Part shown: piece after piece, positions 48,241 through 59,200 of the stretch | Layout: the number at the start of each line of letters is the position of its first letter | Position numbering within the stretch: position 1 is the stretch's first letter | Origin: Enterococcus wangshanyuanii | GTDB lineage: Bacteria > Bacillota > Bacilli > Lactobacillales > Enterococcaceae | Assembly: GCF_002197645.1 (NCBI RefSeq) | Contig: NZ_CP021874.1 | Coordinates: 558,001-622,000, forward strand | Direction of reading: 5' to 3' | DNA length: 64,000 nt | Notes under the pieces: model-generated | Told to the model about the DNA's origin: nothing | What the model saw: only the letters and a program-made list of their open reading frames with translations | Database searches by the model: none | Made by a program: the position numbers and the translations under genes

Positions 48241-49068
48241 ATGGACAAGAAAATGACAAGAAGTAGCAGACATCAACTTAAAGCGAAGCAACATAGCAAT
48301 AAAAAAGCTGCGTCGGTAATTGGAACATCATTAATATTTTTACCAATTGCTGGAAATTTACTTCCACTGGGAGCGCAAGCGACTGAGTATGAACAGCAAG
48401 AAGCGGTTTCTCAACAAGCATTTATTGATTCTATTGGTTATTCAGCTGCTTCCGTGGCTAGTTCGAATGATTTATATGCGTCTGTCATGATTGCTCAAGC
48501 TTTACTAGAAAGTAGCTACGGTACGTCAGGCTTAGCATCAGCACCTAATTATAATTTATTTGGAGTAAAGGGCAGTTACGGTGGACAAACAGTCTATATG
48601 CCAACGAAAGAATATTTAAATGGCGAATGGGTCACTCTTACCGAACCGTTTAGAAGCTATCCTTCTTATGCCGATTCATTTCAGGACCATGCAAATGTTC
48701 TTATGAGTGCTCACTATGCAGGTGCTTGGAGAAGTAATACGACAAGCTATATGGATGCAACCGCTGCTTTGACAGGACGTTATGCAACAGATCCAAATTA
48801 TGCAGATAAGTTGAACTGGTTAATTTCAACCTATGGATTAACAGCTTATGACTGGGGCACTTCTGAAGTAGCTACGACTACTGCTGATCAATCGATGATT
48901 GGACAAAGCACTGAAACAGCAACTTTTTCAGGACAAACCTATACAGTAGCTTCTGGAGATAGCCTTTGGGGAATTGCAGAAAATTTTGGCGTTTCAGTTG
49001 ATCAACTGATGGCAATGAATGGATTATCTGCTGAGTTGATTACTGTTGGACAAACTTTACAAGTATAA
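48241..49068 (+). CDS. Secreted N-acetylglucosaminidase with LysM domain (autolysin, GH73)
   Basis: The 275-residue protein has a signal peptide (1-46, cleavage near GAQA/TEY), a GH73 glucosaminidase domain (about 55-205) with the catalytic Glu in IAQALLESSYGTSGLA and the NYNLFGVKG block, and one C-terminal LysM (about 229-275, YTVASGDSLWGIAENFGVSV). It should cut GlcNAc-MurNAc bonds in the cell wall. It resembles E. faecalis AtlA without the Thr-rich region and extra LysMs. The frame extends to 48208, but GAGGAGG selects ATG 48241. The 300 bp upstream is A/T-rich with no clear structure. Confidence 0.9.
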   Translation: MDKKMTRSSRHQLKAKQHSNKKAASVIGTSLIFLPIAGNLLPLGAQATEYEQQEAVSQQAFIDSIGYSAASVASSNDLYASVMIAQALLESSYGTSGLASAPNYNLFGVKGSYGGQTVYMPTKEYLNGEWVTLTEPFRSYPSYADSFQDHANVLMSAHYAGAWRSNTTSYMDATAALTGRYATDPNYADKLNWLISTYGLTAYDWGTSEVATTTADQSMIGQSTETATFSGQTYTVASGDSLWGIAENFGVSVDQLMAMNGLSAELITVGQTLQV

Positions 49069-49074
49069 CATGTT

Positions 49075-49120
49075 AAAAAGCAACAGCATTTCACAGATAC
49101 GTGAAGCTGTTGCTTTTTTT
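49075..49120. terminator. Bidirectional terminator between glucosaminidase and ispH
   Basis: AAAAAGCAACAGC (49076-49088) pairs with GCTGTTGCTTTTT, with an inner TTCAC/GTGAA; poly-T and poly-A flanks suit both strands. Confidence 0.88.
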
Positions 49121-50114
49121 AGCGTTTTCCTGAGCGTAGTTCTTCTAAACGACGTTGTCGATTTTTGGTCAAGTCCTTGATTCTAGGTCTTGGTAATATG
49201 GATTCAGGTATGGTTGTTGATTCTCTTTTATGTGTTTGTGGATCATTTGGATCGAATTCTTTTAAATAGTCGATCACTTCTCGAACAATTTGAGTTGGGG
49301 TTGAGGCACCAGCAGTCACTGCAACCGTCTCCACATTCAAAAGCCAAGTAGGATCTATCTGGGAGACGTCCGAGATACGATAAGCATTGACACCGGCTTG
49401 TTCGATCGAAACCTGAGCTAATCGATTGCTGTTGTTACTTTTAGGATCGCCTACAACGATTGTCAGATCGCAACCTTTCGCTTGTTCGACCACCGCTTCT
49501 TGGCGGACTTGCGTTGCTTTACAGATATCTTTATGAATTAAGACATTTGGGTATTTTTCTTTGATCAGATTCATCAAATCACTGACATCCCATTGACTCA
49601 TTGTTGTTTGATTGGTAACGAAGATCTTATCAGCAACTAATTTTAAATCTGCGATTTCATCAGTATTAGATACCAGATGAACATGTTCAGGAGACACACC
49701 AAGTGCACCTTCCGGTTCCGGATGATTTTTTTTGCCGATATAAATAATTTCATATCCTTCAGCAACTTTTTCGGCAATCAATTCGTGGGTAATCATCACG
49801 TCAGGACAGGTTGCATCAATAATCGTTAAGCCTTTTTCGATAGCCATTTCTTTCACTTTTGGCGATGTCCCGTGAGCAGTAAAAATAACGGTCCCTTGAT
49901 CGACTTGAGCTAAGATATCTTCACGATTTTCGCCTTCTAACGTATGAATACCAATGCTTTCAAAGGCATCGGTGACATGTTTATTGTGAACGATCATTCC
50001 TAAAATATAAATAGGACGTGGCAGATTTTCATCAAGAGAAGCATTTCTAGCGATGACCATAGCATCAACAACGCCATAACAATAGCCTCTAGGACTAATA
50101 TTTACTATTTTCAT
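49119..50114 (-). CDS. ispH: 4-hydroxy-3-methylbut-2-enyl diphosphate reductase (IspH)
   Basis: This 331-residue iron-sulfur enzyme would make IPP and DMAPP at the end of the MEP pathway. The three cluster Cys lie at residue 12 (PRGYCYG), in IDATCPDV and in [10 protein letters not shown]. The substrate residues are present: IVHN, TAHG, NHPEPEG, TNQTTMS and SNNSNRLA. It looks complete, so an active enzyme is likely. No other MEP or mevalonate gene is in the window. ATG 50114 follows AGGAG with long spacing; the frame extends further. A possible -10 TATAAT lies at about 50229-50234 on this strand. Confidence 0.92.
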   Translation of the reverse strand: MKIVNISPRGYCYGVVDAMVIARNASLDENLPRPIYILGMIVHNKHVTDAFESIGIHTLEGENREDILAQVDQGTVIFTAHGTSPKVKEMAIEKGLTIIDATCPDVMITHELIAEKVAEGYEIIYIGKKNHPEPEGALGVSPEHVHLVSNTDEIADLKLVADKIFVTNQTTMSQWDVSDLMNLIKEKYPNVLIHKDICKATQVRQEAVVEQAKGCDLTIVVGDPKSNNSNRLAQVSIEQAGVNAYRISDVSQIDPTWLLNVETVAVTAGASTPTQIVREVIDYLKEFDPNDPQTHKRESTTIPESILPRPRIKDLTKNRQRRLEELRSGKR

Positions 50115-50348
50115 AAATAAAATAACTCCTATTTTTAAGTATTTATTCTCTTCATAACTATACACTATTTTTATTAAATTTGTCTTAAATGATAAGAATC
50201 GAAAACAAGTGCAGCCTTTTAAAGAGTAATTATAGCATAAAAGAATGACTGTTAAGCCTTTTCAAGGGTACAATGTTTTTATTCTAATGCATAAGAATGA
50301 AAAATAAGCCAATCCTTCATAGAGATAGGTAAATACTTGCAAAATGAT

Positions 50349-50375
50349 AGCCATATGAAAAAATATGAGCTATTA
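50349..50375. promoter_or_regulatory. Inverted repeat in the cysK upstream region
   Basis: ATAGC-ATAT on the left and ATAT-GCTAT on the right surround a GAAAAA centre. It could be an operator for sulfur control; I cannot name the regulator. Confidence 0.35.
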
Positions 50376-50417
50376 TAAAATTACCAAGTCTCATAATAGA
50401 AAATGGAGGAATAGCTA

Positions 50418-51347
50418 ATGACTCAAATTTTTCATTCAGTTACAGAATTAATCGGAAAGACACCCATTGTCAAGTTAGGTAAAATCGTTCCTGAAGATGC
50501 CGCAGATGTATTTGTGAAACTGGAATTCTTTAACCCCGGTGGAAGTGTCAAAGATCGGGTTGCACTTAGCATGATCGAAGCGGCTGAAAAAGATGGTCAT
50601 TTAAAAAAAGGAGATACTATCGTAGAACCAACAAGTGGGAATACAGGTATCGGCTTATCGATGGTTGGTGCAGCCAAAGGCTATCAAGTGATCATTGTCA
50701 TGCCTGATACAATGAGTATTGAACGCAGAAAGTTGATGCAGGCGTATGGTGCCCAGCTGCTATTGACTCCAGGAGCAGAAGGGATGAAAGGAGCTATTGC
50801 TAAAGCTTCTGAGTTAGCGGAGCAAGATGGTTATTTCATGCCGATGCAATTTGAAAACCCAGCAAATGCACAGACTCATGAGAAAACAACAGGAAAAGAA
50901 ATTCAAGATGCTTTTGGCCCTTCTGGGTTAGATGCTTTTGTGGCAGGTGTCGGTACTGGCGGGACGATTACAGGTGTTGGAAAAGAGTTGAAACGTGTGT
51001 ATCCAGCTATTTCTATCGTTGCAGTAGAGCCGTTAGAATCTCCTGTCTTAGAAGGTGGAAGTCCGTCTCCACATAAAATTCAAGGAATCGGCGCAGGTTT
51101 TGTACCGAAAATATTGGACACAGAAATTTATGAGCAAATTGCTGCTGTTCCAAGTGAAACGGCTATGGAAACAGCACGCCAGTTAGCCGTTCAAGAGGGC
51201 TTGTTAGTCGGTATTTCTGCTGGAGCTGCAGTTTATGCTGCGATTGAAAAAGCAAAAGAATTAGGTAAAGGAAAAAAAGTATTGACGGTTGTTCCAGATA
51301 ATGGAGAACGTTACCTTTCAACTGCATTATACAATTTTTCTGAATGA
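50418..51347 (+). CDS. cysK: Cysteine synthase A (O-acetylserine sulfhydrylase)
   Basis: This 309-residue PLP enzyme makes cysteine from O-acetylserine and sulfide. The PLP Lys is in [12 protein letters not shown], the phosphate loop in [12 protein letters not shown] and the substrate loop in [11 protein letters not shown]. It is a single gene followed by a hairpin (AAAGCGGGA/TCCCGCTTT, 51445-51465). The C-terminal block [15 protein letters not shown] is typical. AATGGAGG precedes the ATG. Confidence 0.95.
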   Translation: MTQIFHSVTELIGKTPIVKLGKIVPEDAADVFVKLEFFNPGGSVKDRVALSMIEAAEKDGHLKKGDTIVEPTSGNTGIGLSMVGAAKGYQVIIVMPDTMSIERRKLMQAYGAQLLLTPGAEGMKGAIAKASELAEQDGYFMPMQFENPANAQTHEKTTGKEIQDAFGPSGLDAFVAGVGTGGTITGVGKELKRVYPAISIVAVEPLESPVLEGGSPSPHKIQGIGAGFVPKILDTEIYEQIAAVPSETAMETARQLAVQEGLLVGISAGAAVYAAIEKAKELGKGKKVLTVVPDNGERYLSTALYNFSE

Positions 51348-51444
51348 TTGATCATCTAAAGGAATAAACAAGTAAAACGGGCTGTGTCTATATATTTTGT
51401 CAAAAAGCGAGTATTATTTCTTTTTTATGTGGAAAATTGAAATA

Positions 51445-51468
51445 AAAGCGGGATTTTCCCGCTTTATT
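51445..51468 (+). terminator. Terminator-like hairpin after cysK
   Basis: The 9-bp perfect stem AAAGCGGGA/TCCCGCTTT has a 3-base loop and is followed by ATTA; the U-tract is poor. Confidence 0.6.
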
Positions 51469-51537
51469 ACTCGATTATTCTTGTCAAGTCAGATTAGAAA
51501 TAGTATTATTTAAGAAAGAAGACTGGAGGGGAACAAA

Positions 51538-51975
51538 ATGGACAATGTATTGGTTAAAAATGCACTTGAAGAGTTAAAAGAAGCCAATATCCGTATCACT
51601 CCTCAAAGATATGCGATTTTAGAATATCTAATTGAGAATCATAGTCATCCAACAGCTGACGAAATTTATCGTTCATTGGAAGATCGGTTTCCAAATATGA
51701 GCGTAGCGACCGTGTATAATAATTTACGATTATTTACAGATATCGGTTTCGTTCAAGAGATGAATTATGGGGATGCATCCAGCCGTTTTGATTTTAGTTC
51801 TAAAAAACATTATCATGCGATTTGTCAAAACTGTGGTAAAATCGTCGACTTTCATTATCCGGGATTAGAAGATGTTGAGATGGCTGCCAGTAAACTTACA
51901 GGCTTTGAAATCAATGAACACAGATTGGAACTATATGGTTTGTGTCCAGAGTGCCAAGCTGCTGAAAAGAAATGA
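51538..51975 (+). CDS. perR: Peroxide-responsive repressor PerR
   Basis: This 145-residue Fur-family protein matches PerR: RITPQRYAILEYLIENHSHPTADEIY (winged helix) and YGDASSRFDFSSKKHYHAIC, where the Asp and His residues bind the sensing Fe/Mn. CQNCG and CPEC form the structural zinc site. When oxidised by peroxide it releases DNA and derepresses defence genes. Its DASSRFDF signature separates it from Fur and Zur. It is followed by ridA within 10 bp, then nox downstream. Confidence 0.96.
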   Translation: MDNVLVKNALEELKEANIRITPQRYAILEYLIENHSHPTADEIYRSLEDRFPNMSVATVYNNLRLFTDIGFVQEMNYGDASSRFDFSSKKHYHAICQNCGKIVDFHYPGLEDVEMAASKLTGFEINEHRLELYGLCPECQAAEKK

Positions 51976-51984
51976 GTGAAAAAG

Positions 51985-52365
51985 ATGAGAGCAATACATA
52001 CAGACAATGCACCTAAGGCGATTGGTCCATATGTTCAAGGGAACATCATCAACGGACTATTATTTGCTTCTGGTCAAGTACCTTTGGATCCCGTAACTGG
52101 GGAAGTGGTAGGGACTACGATAGAAGAACAGACGAAGCAAGTACTGAAAAATATTTCAGCGATTTTAGAAGAAGTAAAGAGTGATTTCGATCACGTTGTT
52201 AAAACAACATGCTTTTTGAAGAATATGGATGATTTTGCAGTATTCAATGAAGTCTATGCTTCTGCATTTACTTCACAATTACCAGCTCGCTCTGCAGTTG
52301 AAGTAGCCCGACTGCCCAAAGATGTTCTTATAGAAATAGAAATTATTGCAGCTGTTAATCAATAA
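51985..52365 (+). CDS. ridA: RidA family enamine/imine deaminase
   Basis: This 126-residue protein hydrolyses reactive 2-aminoacrylate-type enamines released by PLP enzymes such as cysteine-related ones. The catalytic Arg is in LPARSAVEVARLPKD, and GPYVQGNIINGLLFASGQVP is the family opening. Starting at ATG 51985 gives the usual length; the GTG 51976 alternative adds three residues, and neither has a good ribosome site, so it may be coupled to perR. Confidence 0.93.
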   Translation: MRAIHTDNAPKAIGPYVQGNIINGLLFASGQVPLDPVTGEVVGTTIEEQTKQVLKNISAILEEVKSDFDHVVKTTCFLKNMDDFAVFNEVYASAFTSQLPARSAVEVARLPKDVLIEIEIIAAVNQ

Positions 52366-52379
52366 CATAGCGTTTTCAC

Positions 52380-52412
52380 AAGTTGAGGATTTCTTGATCC
52401 TCAACTTTTTTT
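52380..52412 (+). terminator. Terminator after perR-ridA
   Basis: AAGTTGAGGAT (52380-52390) pairs perfectly with ATCCTCAACTT (52397-52407), followed by a T-run. Confidence 0.92.
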
Positions 52413-52482
52413 GTTGTTAAATCAATGATTTTTCTGAAATCTATTTAAATCATGCTGTGAAAATGATTAAATGAGCAAGAGT

Positions 52483-52511
52483 TTGTGAAAAAATATCTTT
52501 GTGATTCACAA
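52483..52511 (+). promoter_or_regulatory. Rex-like half sites upstream of nox
   Basis: TTGTGA occurs at 52483-52488 and again in the perfect dyad TTGTGATTCACAA (52499-52511). These match Rex half sites, but their spacing is not the usual TTGTGA-N6-TCACAA, so the assignment is tentative. Confidence 0.4.
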
Positions 52512-52618
52512 GCAAAGAACTCGAAACTGGTTGTTCACTTTGTTATATTTTAAGTAGACCAGTGTAGAATAAAACATATATTGGTGAAAAATTTAACTTG
52601 AAAGAAGGGATTTACAAA

Positions 52619-53968
52619 ATGAAAGTCGTAGTCGTAGGATGTACGCATGCAGGAACAGCTGCAGTCAAAAGTATTTTAACAAATCACCCAAATGCGGAGG
52701 TAACCGTTTATGAAAGAAATGATAATGTATCATTTTTATCATGCGGGATCGCTCTATATGTTGGTGGAGTAGTGAAGGAGGCTGACAGCTTATTTTATTC
52801 AAGTCCTGAAGAGCTAGCGTCACTAGGTGCTACAGTTAAGATGGAACATGAAGTCGAAATTATCGATGTTGAGCATAAAACGGTTACAGCTAAAGATTTA
52901 ACTACTGGAAGTGTTGAAACAGTTTCATATGATAAATTAGTAATGACCACAGGTTCATGGCCAATTGTACCACCAATCAAGGGCATTGAAGCAGAAAATA
53001 TTTTATTGTGTAAAAACTTTAATCAGGCAAATGTCATTATCGAACGTGCCAAAGAAGCGAAAAAAGTTGTTGTAGTTGGTGGAGGTTATATCGGAATCGA
53101 ATTAGTTGAAGCTTTTGTAGAGTCTGGTAAAGAAGTCACGTTAATTGATGGTTTAGACCGTATTTTAAATAAATATTTGGACAAACCATTCACAGATGTT
53201 TTAGAAAAAGAGCTTGTCGATCGCGGTGTGACTTTAGCGTTGGGCGAAAATGTTCAAGAATTTCAAGCTGACGCAGCTGGTCATGTGAATAAAGTAATTA
53301 CTCCTAGTCAAGAATTCGATGCTGACATGGTTATTATGTGTGTAGGTTTCAGTCCTAATACAACGTTGTTGAAAGATAAAGTTGATATGTTGCCTAATGG
53401 AGCCATCGTTGTAGATAAATTTATGCGTTCGAGCAACCCTGATATCCTTGCTGCAGGTGATAGTGCAGTTGTACACTATAATCCAAGCAATTCAACCAAT
53501 TACATTCCTCTAGCAACGAATGCTGTTCGTCAAGGGATGCTTGTTGGGTACAATTTAGTTGAACAAAAGCTAGCTTATCGTGGGACTCAAGGAACATCTG
53601 GTTTATACTTATTCGGTTGGAAAATAGGTTCAACAGGGGTAACTTTAGAAAGTGCGAAAATGAACAATTTAGAAGTCGGCGCGACTTTGTTTGAAGATAA
53701 CTATCGTCCAGAATTTATGCCAACAACTGAAAATGTTATGATGGAATTAGTTTACGAAAAAGGAACAAACCGAATTGTCGGAGGACAATTGATGTCTAAA
53801 TATGATATTACACAGTCGGCCAATACGCTATCATTAGCTGTTCAAAACGAAATGACTGTTGAAGATCTTGCGTTATCTGATTTCTTCTTCCAGCCGCATT
53901 TTGATCGACCTTGGAACTATCTAAACTTATTAGCGCAAGCAGCATTAAAAGATCTCGCTAAAAATTAA
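52619..53968 (+). CDS. nox: Water-forming NADH oxidase
   Basis: This 449-residue FAD enzyme reduces O2 to water using NADH, regenerating NAD+ and removing oxygen. It is very similar to E. faecalis Nox as I remember it. The redox Cys42 is in VSFLSCGIALYVGG, the FAD site in VVVGCTHAGTAAVKS and the NADH site in VVVGGGYIGIELVEA. The ATG at 52619 follows GAAGGG and is preferred to the frame start at 52598. Redox or PerR control is plausible given the neighbours. Confidence 0.95.
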   Translation: MKVVVVGCTHAGTAAVKSILTNHPNAEVTVYERNDNVSFLSCGIALYVGGVVKEADSLFYSSPEELASLGATVKMEHEVEIIDVEHKTVTAKDLTTGSVETVSYDKLVMTTGSWPIVPPIKGIEAENILLCKNFNQANVIIERAKEAKKVVVVGGGYIGIELVEAFVESGKEVTLIDGLDRILNKYLDKPFTDVLEKELVDRGVTLALGENVQEFQADAAGHVNKVITPSQEFDADMVIMCVGFSPNTTLLKDKVDMLPNGAIVVDKFMRSSNPDILAAGDSAVVHYNPSNSTNYIPLATNAVRQGMLVGYNLVEQKLAYRGTQGTSGLYLFGWKIGSTGVTLESAKMNNLEVGATLFEDNYRPEFMPTTENVMMELVYEKGTNRIVGGQLMSKYDITQSANTLSLAVQNEMTVEDLALSDFFFQPHFDRPWNYLNLLAQAALKDLAKN

Positions 53969-54073
53969 TGACACAAGCTAACTATATATTGAAATTTTGA
54001 AGTAAAAGTGTAGTATAGCCGTTTACTTCAAAAGGTGAAACAGCTTTCGATTTTACGATCTATTCAAATTTCT

Positions 54074-54122
54074 GATACTTGAGGTATGACTTAAAGAGTC
54101 ATATTTCAAGTATCTTTTTTTC
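54074..54122 (+). terminator. nox terminator
   Basis: Arms 54074-54091 and 54097-54114 form 18 continuous pairs (two G-U), followed by T8. Same hairpin family as 1734 and 3538. Confidence 0.88.
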
Positions 54123-54204
54123 TGATTTTTTAGAGCTCGTTTTTTTGCTTTTTTTTGATTAGTTTGAGATGCTTTATCTATATAAGAAAGGGGCAATTAA
54201 ATAA

Positions 54205-54834
54205 ATGAAAAAATCAAAAGAATATATCCTACGAACAGCTTACGCTTTTTTAGGAGTAGCCATTTTGGCCTTTGGAGCAGCAACTTTACGTGTTGGAAAA
54301 GTCGGTCTGGATCCATATACAGCAGCGAATATTGGAATAGGTAAGAGCTTAGGTCTTTCTCTAGGTGTGTATCAGCTGATCGTGAATTGTGTCATTTTGG
54401 GGCTAGTATTCGTTTTCGGGAGGAAGTATATAGGGATTGGTACAGTTGTTAATATGGTTTTGACAGGTTTTTTTATCGATTTCTACACATGGGTTTATGA
54501 AACATATATCCCGTTGGAAATCACTCGCTTTGTCCAATTGATATTACTATTGATCGGTGTGATAGTTTTTACTTTCGGTGCGTCATTATATATGTCAGCT
54601 GAACTAGGAAATGCTCCTTATGATGCGATTGCTCCGATTATCGTAGATAGAACACATGGTTCTTATAAAATCATTCGAATTTCACAAGATGTCTTTTTCG
54701 TTTTATTAGCATTTATATTCAGCGGACCTGTTGGAATCGGTACAGTTATTAATGCTTTTTTGACTGGCCCATTAATCGATTTTTGGAACAATAAAGTTAG
54801 CTTACCACTAATTAAGAAAAGCGTGAACTCTTAA
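54205..54834 (+). CDS. YczE/YyaS/YitT-like membrane protein
   Basis: The 209-residue protein has about five membrane segments (about 12-28, 48-68, 75-95, 108-128 and 155-175) and two internally repeated halves: LGVAILAFGAATLRVGKVGLDPYTA and the later LIGVIVFTFGASLYMSAELGNAPYDAI. This is the YczE family pattern. Its substrate is not known. The ribosome site AAAGGGG is somewhat far (about 11 bp). It is a single gene between nox and the surface protein gene. Confidence 0.8.
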   Translation: MKKSKEYILRTAYAFLGVAILAFGAATLRVGKVGLDPYTAANIGIGKSLGLSLGVYQLIVNCVILGLVFVFGRKYIGIGTVVNMVLTGFFIDFYTWVYETYIPLEITRFVQLILLLIGVIVFTFGASLYMSAELGNAPYDAIAPIIVDRTHGSYKIIRISQDVFFVLLAFIFSGPVGIGTVINAFLTGPLIDFWNNKVSLPLIKKSVNS

Positions 54835-55257
54835 CAGCTGAACTTTAAAAATTGATCATTTTAGTTGTTATTTTAATAAAACTAAAATGTAAGCGAATAC
54901 AATTTGTGTTTCGTAAACGTCAATATTAATCAAATAATATCCAATCGTTTTTTTTATTATTTTTATTAAATAATGATTAGTATAGGAGATAGCAGTTAAA
55001 CTTTGTTATATAAGCATTTATAAGATTTTTTTCTTCTCTTTTTCTTGTCTGTTTTTTTTATTATTAAAAAAAACGATGATTTTCAGTACATATTATTTCC
55101 AAAAATATTATAAAGGTTATAAAATCCTTTGGTAGAATCTTAAATAAATTTTTACGTTGCTCACAATTTATGAAGGGAGAGTGTCTTATAGGTTTTGGAA
55201 AGCTTCTAATTGTTTGTTTTGTGTTATTAAGTCTTATAAGTAAAGAGGAGGACAATC
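54835..55257 (+). other. 420-bp A/T-rich intergenic region before the surface protein gene
   Basis: No gene is visible. An inverted repeat ATTTTAGTT/AACTAAAAT (about 54861-54891) may end the preceding transcript. Two GTCTTATA copies (near 55180 and 55233) flank the ribosome site region. Long T-runs suggest promoter DNA for the surface protein. Confidence 0.5.
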
Positions 55258-56299
55258 ATGAAAAATGATAAGCAAAAAAAGAAAAGCACCGCAAAGTCAA
55301 AAAAGCAAAATAAATATCGTGCATTATCTTTAGTAATGACAAGTAGTTTAATCATTGCACCTTTGACTGTTCCATTGTCATTTTATCTACCAGGGGGAAT
55401 CACAGCTTCAGCAGCGGTTTTAGATGCCGAGATCTTATCTAACATTTCTAGTTCAAACAACAGTGGAACAAATACGTCGAATCGTTGGGCTGCCGATGGT
55501 ACTTCCAAAAATGTTGATTTTTCGATTTCTGGTAGTGAGCTAGTAGGTGCTTCAGTTGTTGCAGACGGAACGAAACAAGCAGTTTTAGCTATACCAAATG
55601 AATTACAAGGGCGTGTATCTCCTAATGGAGCAGCTCAAATCGATACAAATATAACATTAACAGTGGGAGACTTAACGTTTTTAACTGGGACCTTGGATGC
55701 AGTTAATCAATTATCCAATTTATTAACTGATATTGTTGATGGGTCACTTGGAAGTTTAACTGGGGTTACACTTGATTTAACAACGGTCAATCAAAAAATT
55801 GATGCTTTAAATAATTTAGAAAATTTTGGTAGTGCATCATTTACTAGTAATGCTGTATTATCGCCAGATGGATCATATATCAATGCGAACATTGATGACG
55901 GACTAGGATTAGTTCTAACACAAAATGTTTCAACCTTACTACAAGATTTGAAAGCAGCTGTAGCAGCATTAAACGCTACAGGAAGTGGTATTGCCAGCAA
56001 TATCGTTGCAACAGCCATCAATACTGCATTGCTACCTGTGAAAGGCACTGTTAATACAGCTATCGATCTTGCTTTGCCGCTTGTTGGATTAGGTGGAGAA
56101 GGTGTTAATCAATTAGCCGATGCATCAGTTTTAGGCGGGACAGATATCAATATCCCAACAACGGTACTTAGCCCACAAGGTTTAACACAAAATCTAGATG
56201 CTAGATTTGTCGGAACAGTTGTCAAAGCAGATCTTATCGATGTCGCTTTGATCAAAACAGCAAATGGCGTATCTGATATTTACTACGCTGGAACTGCTG

Positions 56300-59200
56300 C
56301 AGCTGTTGCACCACCGGTTGTTACAAATACAACTGGAACCTCTGCAACAGGTTATACAGTTACAGGGACGGCCACTGCTGGAAATTCAATCGCTATCAGA
56401 AATGCAGGAGGAACAACAATCGGAACAGGAATTGTTGACGGAACTGGTAATTTCACAGTGACGATTCCTCAAGGAGCTGCGACTGCGAATGAATCATTGA
56501 ATGCTATTGCCATCGACGGAACTGATGAAAGTACACCTACAGCCTTTACGACACCAGCTGATGCAGTAGTCGTCGCTCCACCAGTTGTTACAAGTACAAC
56601 AGGAACTTCCTTGACTGGTTACACAGTTAAAGGGACTGCAACTGCTGGAAATACAGTCGATATTCGTAATGGAAGCGGCAATACTATCGCTTCTGGAGTC
56701 GTAGATGGAAACGGCGATTTCACGATCACTATTCCATTAGGTCAAGCGACTGCTGATGAGTCGTTAAATGCTGTTGCTAAGGACGGAGCAAATGAAAGTA
56801 CACCGACTCCGTTTAAAACACCATTGGATGTTGCTTTAGTTTCACCACCAGTAGTAACTAGCACAACTGGCTCGTCCGCAACTGGCTATACAGTTAAAGG
56901 GACAGCTACTGCTGGAAACACAATAGATATTCGTAATCTTGGTGGCACGACGATCGGTACAGCTACAGCAGACGGAAATGGTGATTTCACTGTTACGATC
57001 CCTCAAGGAGCTGCATCAGCGAATGAAGCATTGACTGCCGTGGCGAAAGATGGAGCGAACGAAAGTTTACCAACAGCCTTTACGACACCAGCTGATGCAG
57101 TAGTAGTAGCACCTCCAGTTGTTACAAGTACAACCGGTAACTCAACTCTTGGCTATACAGTTAAAGGGACAGCGACAGCAGGTGATACAGTTGATATTCG
57201 TAATCTTGGCGGTACAACGATCGGTACAGCTACAGTAGACGAGAATGGCGATTTCACTGTTACGATTCCTCAAGGTCAAGCGACAGCACTTGAACCTTTG
57301 ACTGCCGTAGCTAAAAACGGAGCGAACGAAAGTTTGCCAGTTGCATTCATTACACCCGCAGATCCAATCGTAGTTGTTGCACCTCCAATTGTGACGGATA
57401 CGACAGGTACCGCTGCTACAGGCTATACAGTCAAAGGAACTGCTGAAGCAGGTGCTACGGTTGAAATCCATAATCTCGGTGGTACAATAATCGGTTCTGG
57501 CATTGCAGATGAAAATGGTGACTTCACGGTTACGATTCCTCAAGGCTAAGCAACAGCGAACGAAGCCTTAACCGCTATTGCTAAGATCGACGCTGATGAA
57601 AGTTTACCGACAGCATTTACAACACCAGCAGATCCAGTTTCAGTTACAGCACCGACCGTTGATACCGTGACTGGTACTTCATCTACAGGTTATACAGTGA
57701 CAGGAACTGCCACTCCTGGTAATACAGTAGAAATCAAAAATACCGGTGGTACTGTTGTCGGTTCAACAATTGCTGACGGTAGCGGGAACTACACAGTCTT
57801 GATTCCAGTTGGATTAGCCGGAGCAAATCAACAACTTTCAGCAGTAGCTAAAGATTTAGATGGTAACCAAAGTTCTGCTACGCTATTCACTACTCCAGCA
57901 GATCCTGTATTTGTTACAGCGCCAACAGTGGATAATGTAACTGGTACTTCTTCTACTGGCTATACAGTAACTGGTACTGCGACTCCTGGTAATACAGTAG
58001 AAATCAAAAATACTGGCGGTACAGTGATCGGTACAACAATTACTGATTTGAGCGGGAATTACACGATAGTGATACCAGTTGGTTTAGCAACACCAAATCA
58101 ACAGCTATCAGCAATTGCCAAAGACTTATTAGGTAATCAAAGTTCAGCTACACCATTTACAACACCAGCAGATCCAGTTGTCGTCACAGCGCCAACCGTT
58201 GATAACGTAACAGGAACATCAGCAACTGGCTATACAGTGACAGGAACTGCAACTCCTGGTAATACTATCGAAATCAAGAATACTGGCGGTACTATCATTG
58301 GCACTACTATCGTAGACGGCAGTGGCAATTACACAGTCTTGATTCCGGCAGGACAAGCAACACCGAACCAACAACTGAACGCTGTAGCAAAAGATTTAGA
58401 TGGCAACCAAAGCCCAGCTACACCGTTTATAACACCTGCAGATCCGGTTGTTGTCACAGCACCAACCGTTGATAATGTAACAGGAACATCAGCAACTGGC
58501 TACACGGTGACAGGTAAAGCAACAGTCGGAAACACCGTTGAGATTAGAAATACTGGAGGAACAGTAATTGGTACAACGATCGCTGACCTGAATGGTGATT
58601 ACACAATCAATCTTCCAATCGGTTCTGCAGTACCAAGTCAACAATTGAACGCTATAGCCAAAGATTTATTGGGCAATCAAAGTTCAGCGACACCATTTAC
58701 GACACCAGCAGATCCAGTTGTTGTAACAGCACCAACTGTTGATAGCGTAACAGGTACTTCCTCTACTGGTTATACTGTAACTGGTACAGCGCCAGCAGAC
58801 AGTACAGTAGAAGTGAGAAATACAGGAGGCACAGTAATAGGCACAGCAACAGCAGATGAAAATGGCGATTACACCGTTACAATCCCAGTAGGAGCAGCAG
58901 CACCAAGTGAACAATTAAATGCAGTTGCAAAAGATGCGGATGGTAACACAAGTCCTGCAACACCGTTTACGACACCAGCAGATCCAGTTGTCGTAACAGC
59001 GCCAACAGTGGATAATGTAACAGGTACTTCGTCTACCGGATATACGGTCACAGGTACGGCAACACCTGGAAACACTGTGGAAGTGAAAAATACCGGTGGC
59101 GTAGTGATCGGTTCAGGTTTAGCTGACGGCAGCGGCAATTACACAGTAACTCTACCAGTTGGAGCTGCTTTACCAAACGAACAATTAACTGCAATTGCAA

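Noticed and set aside
51470..51537. Per box upstream of perR
   Set aside because: The A/T-rich sequence around 51491-51511 resembles the consensus only loosely.
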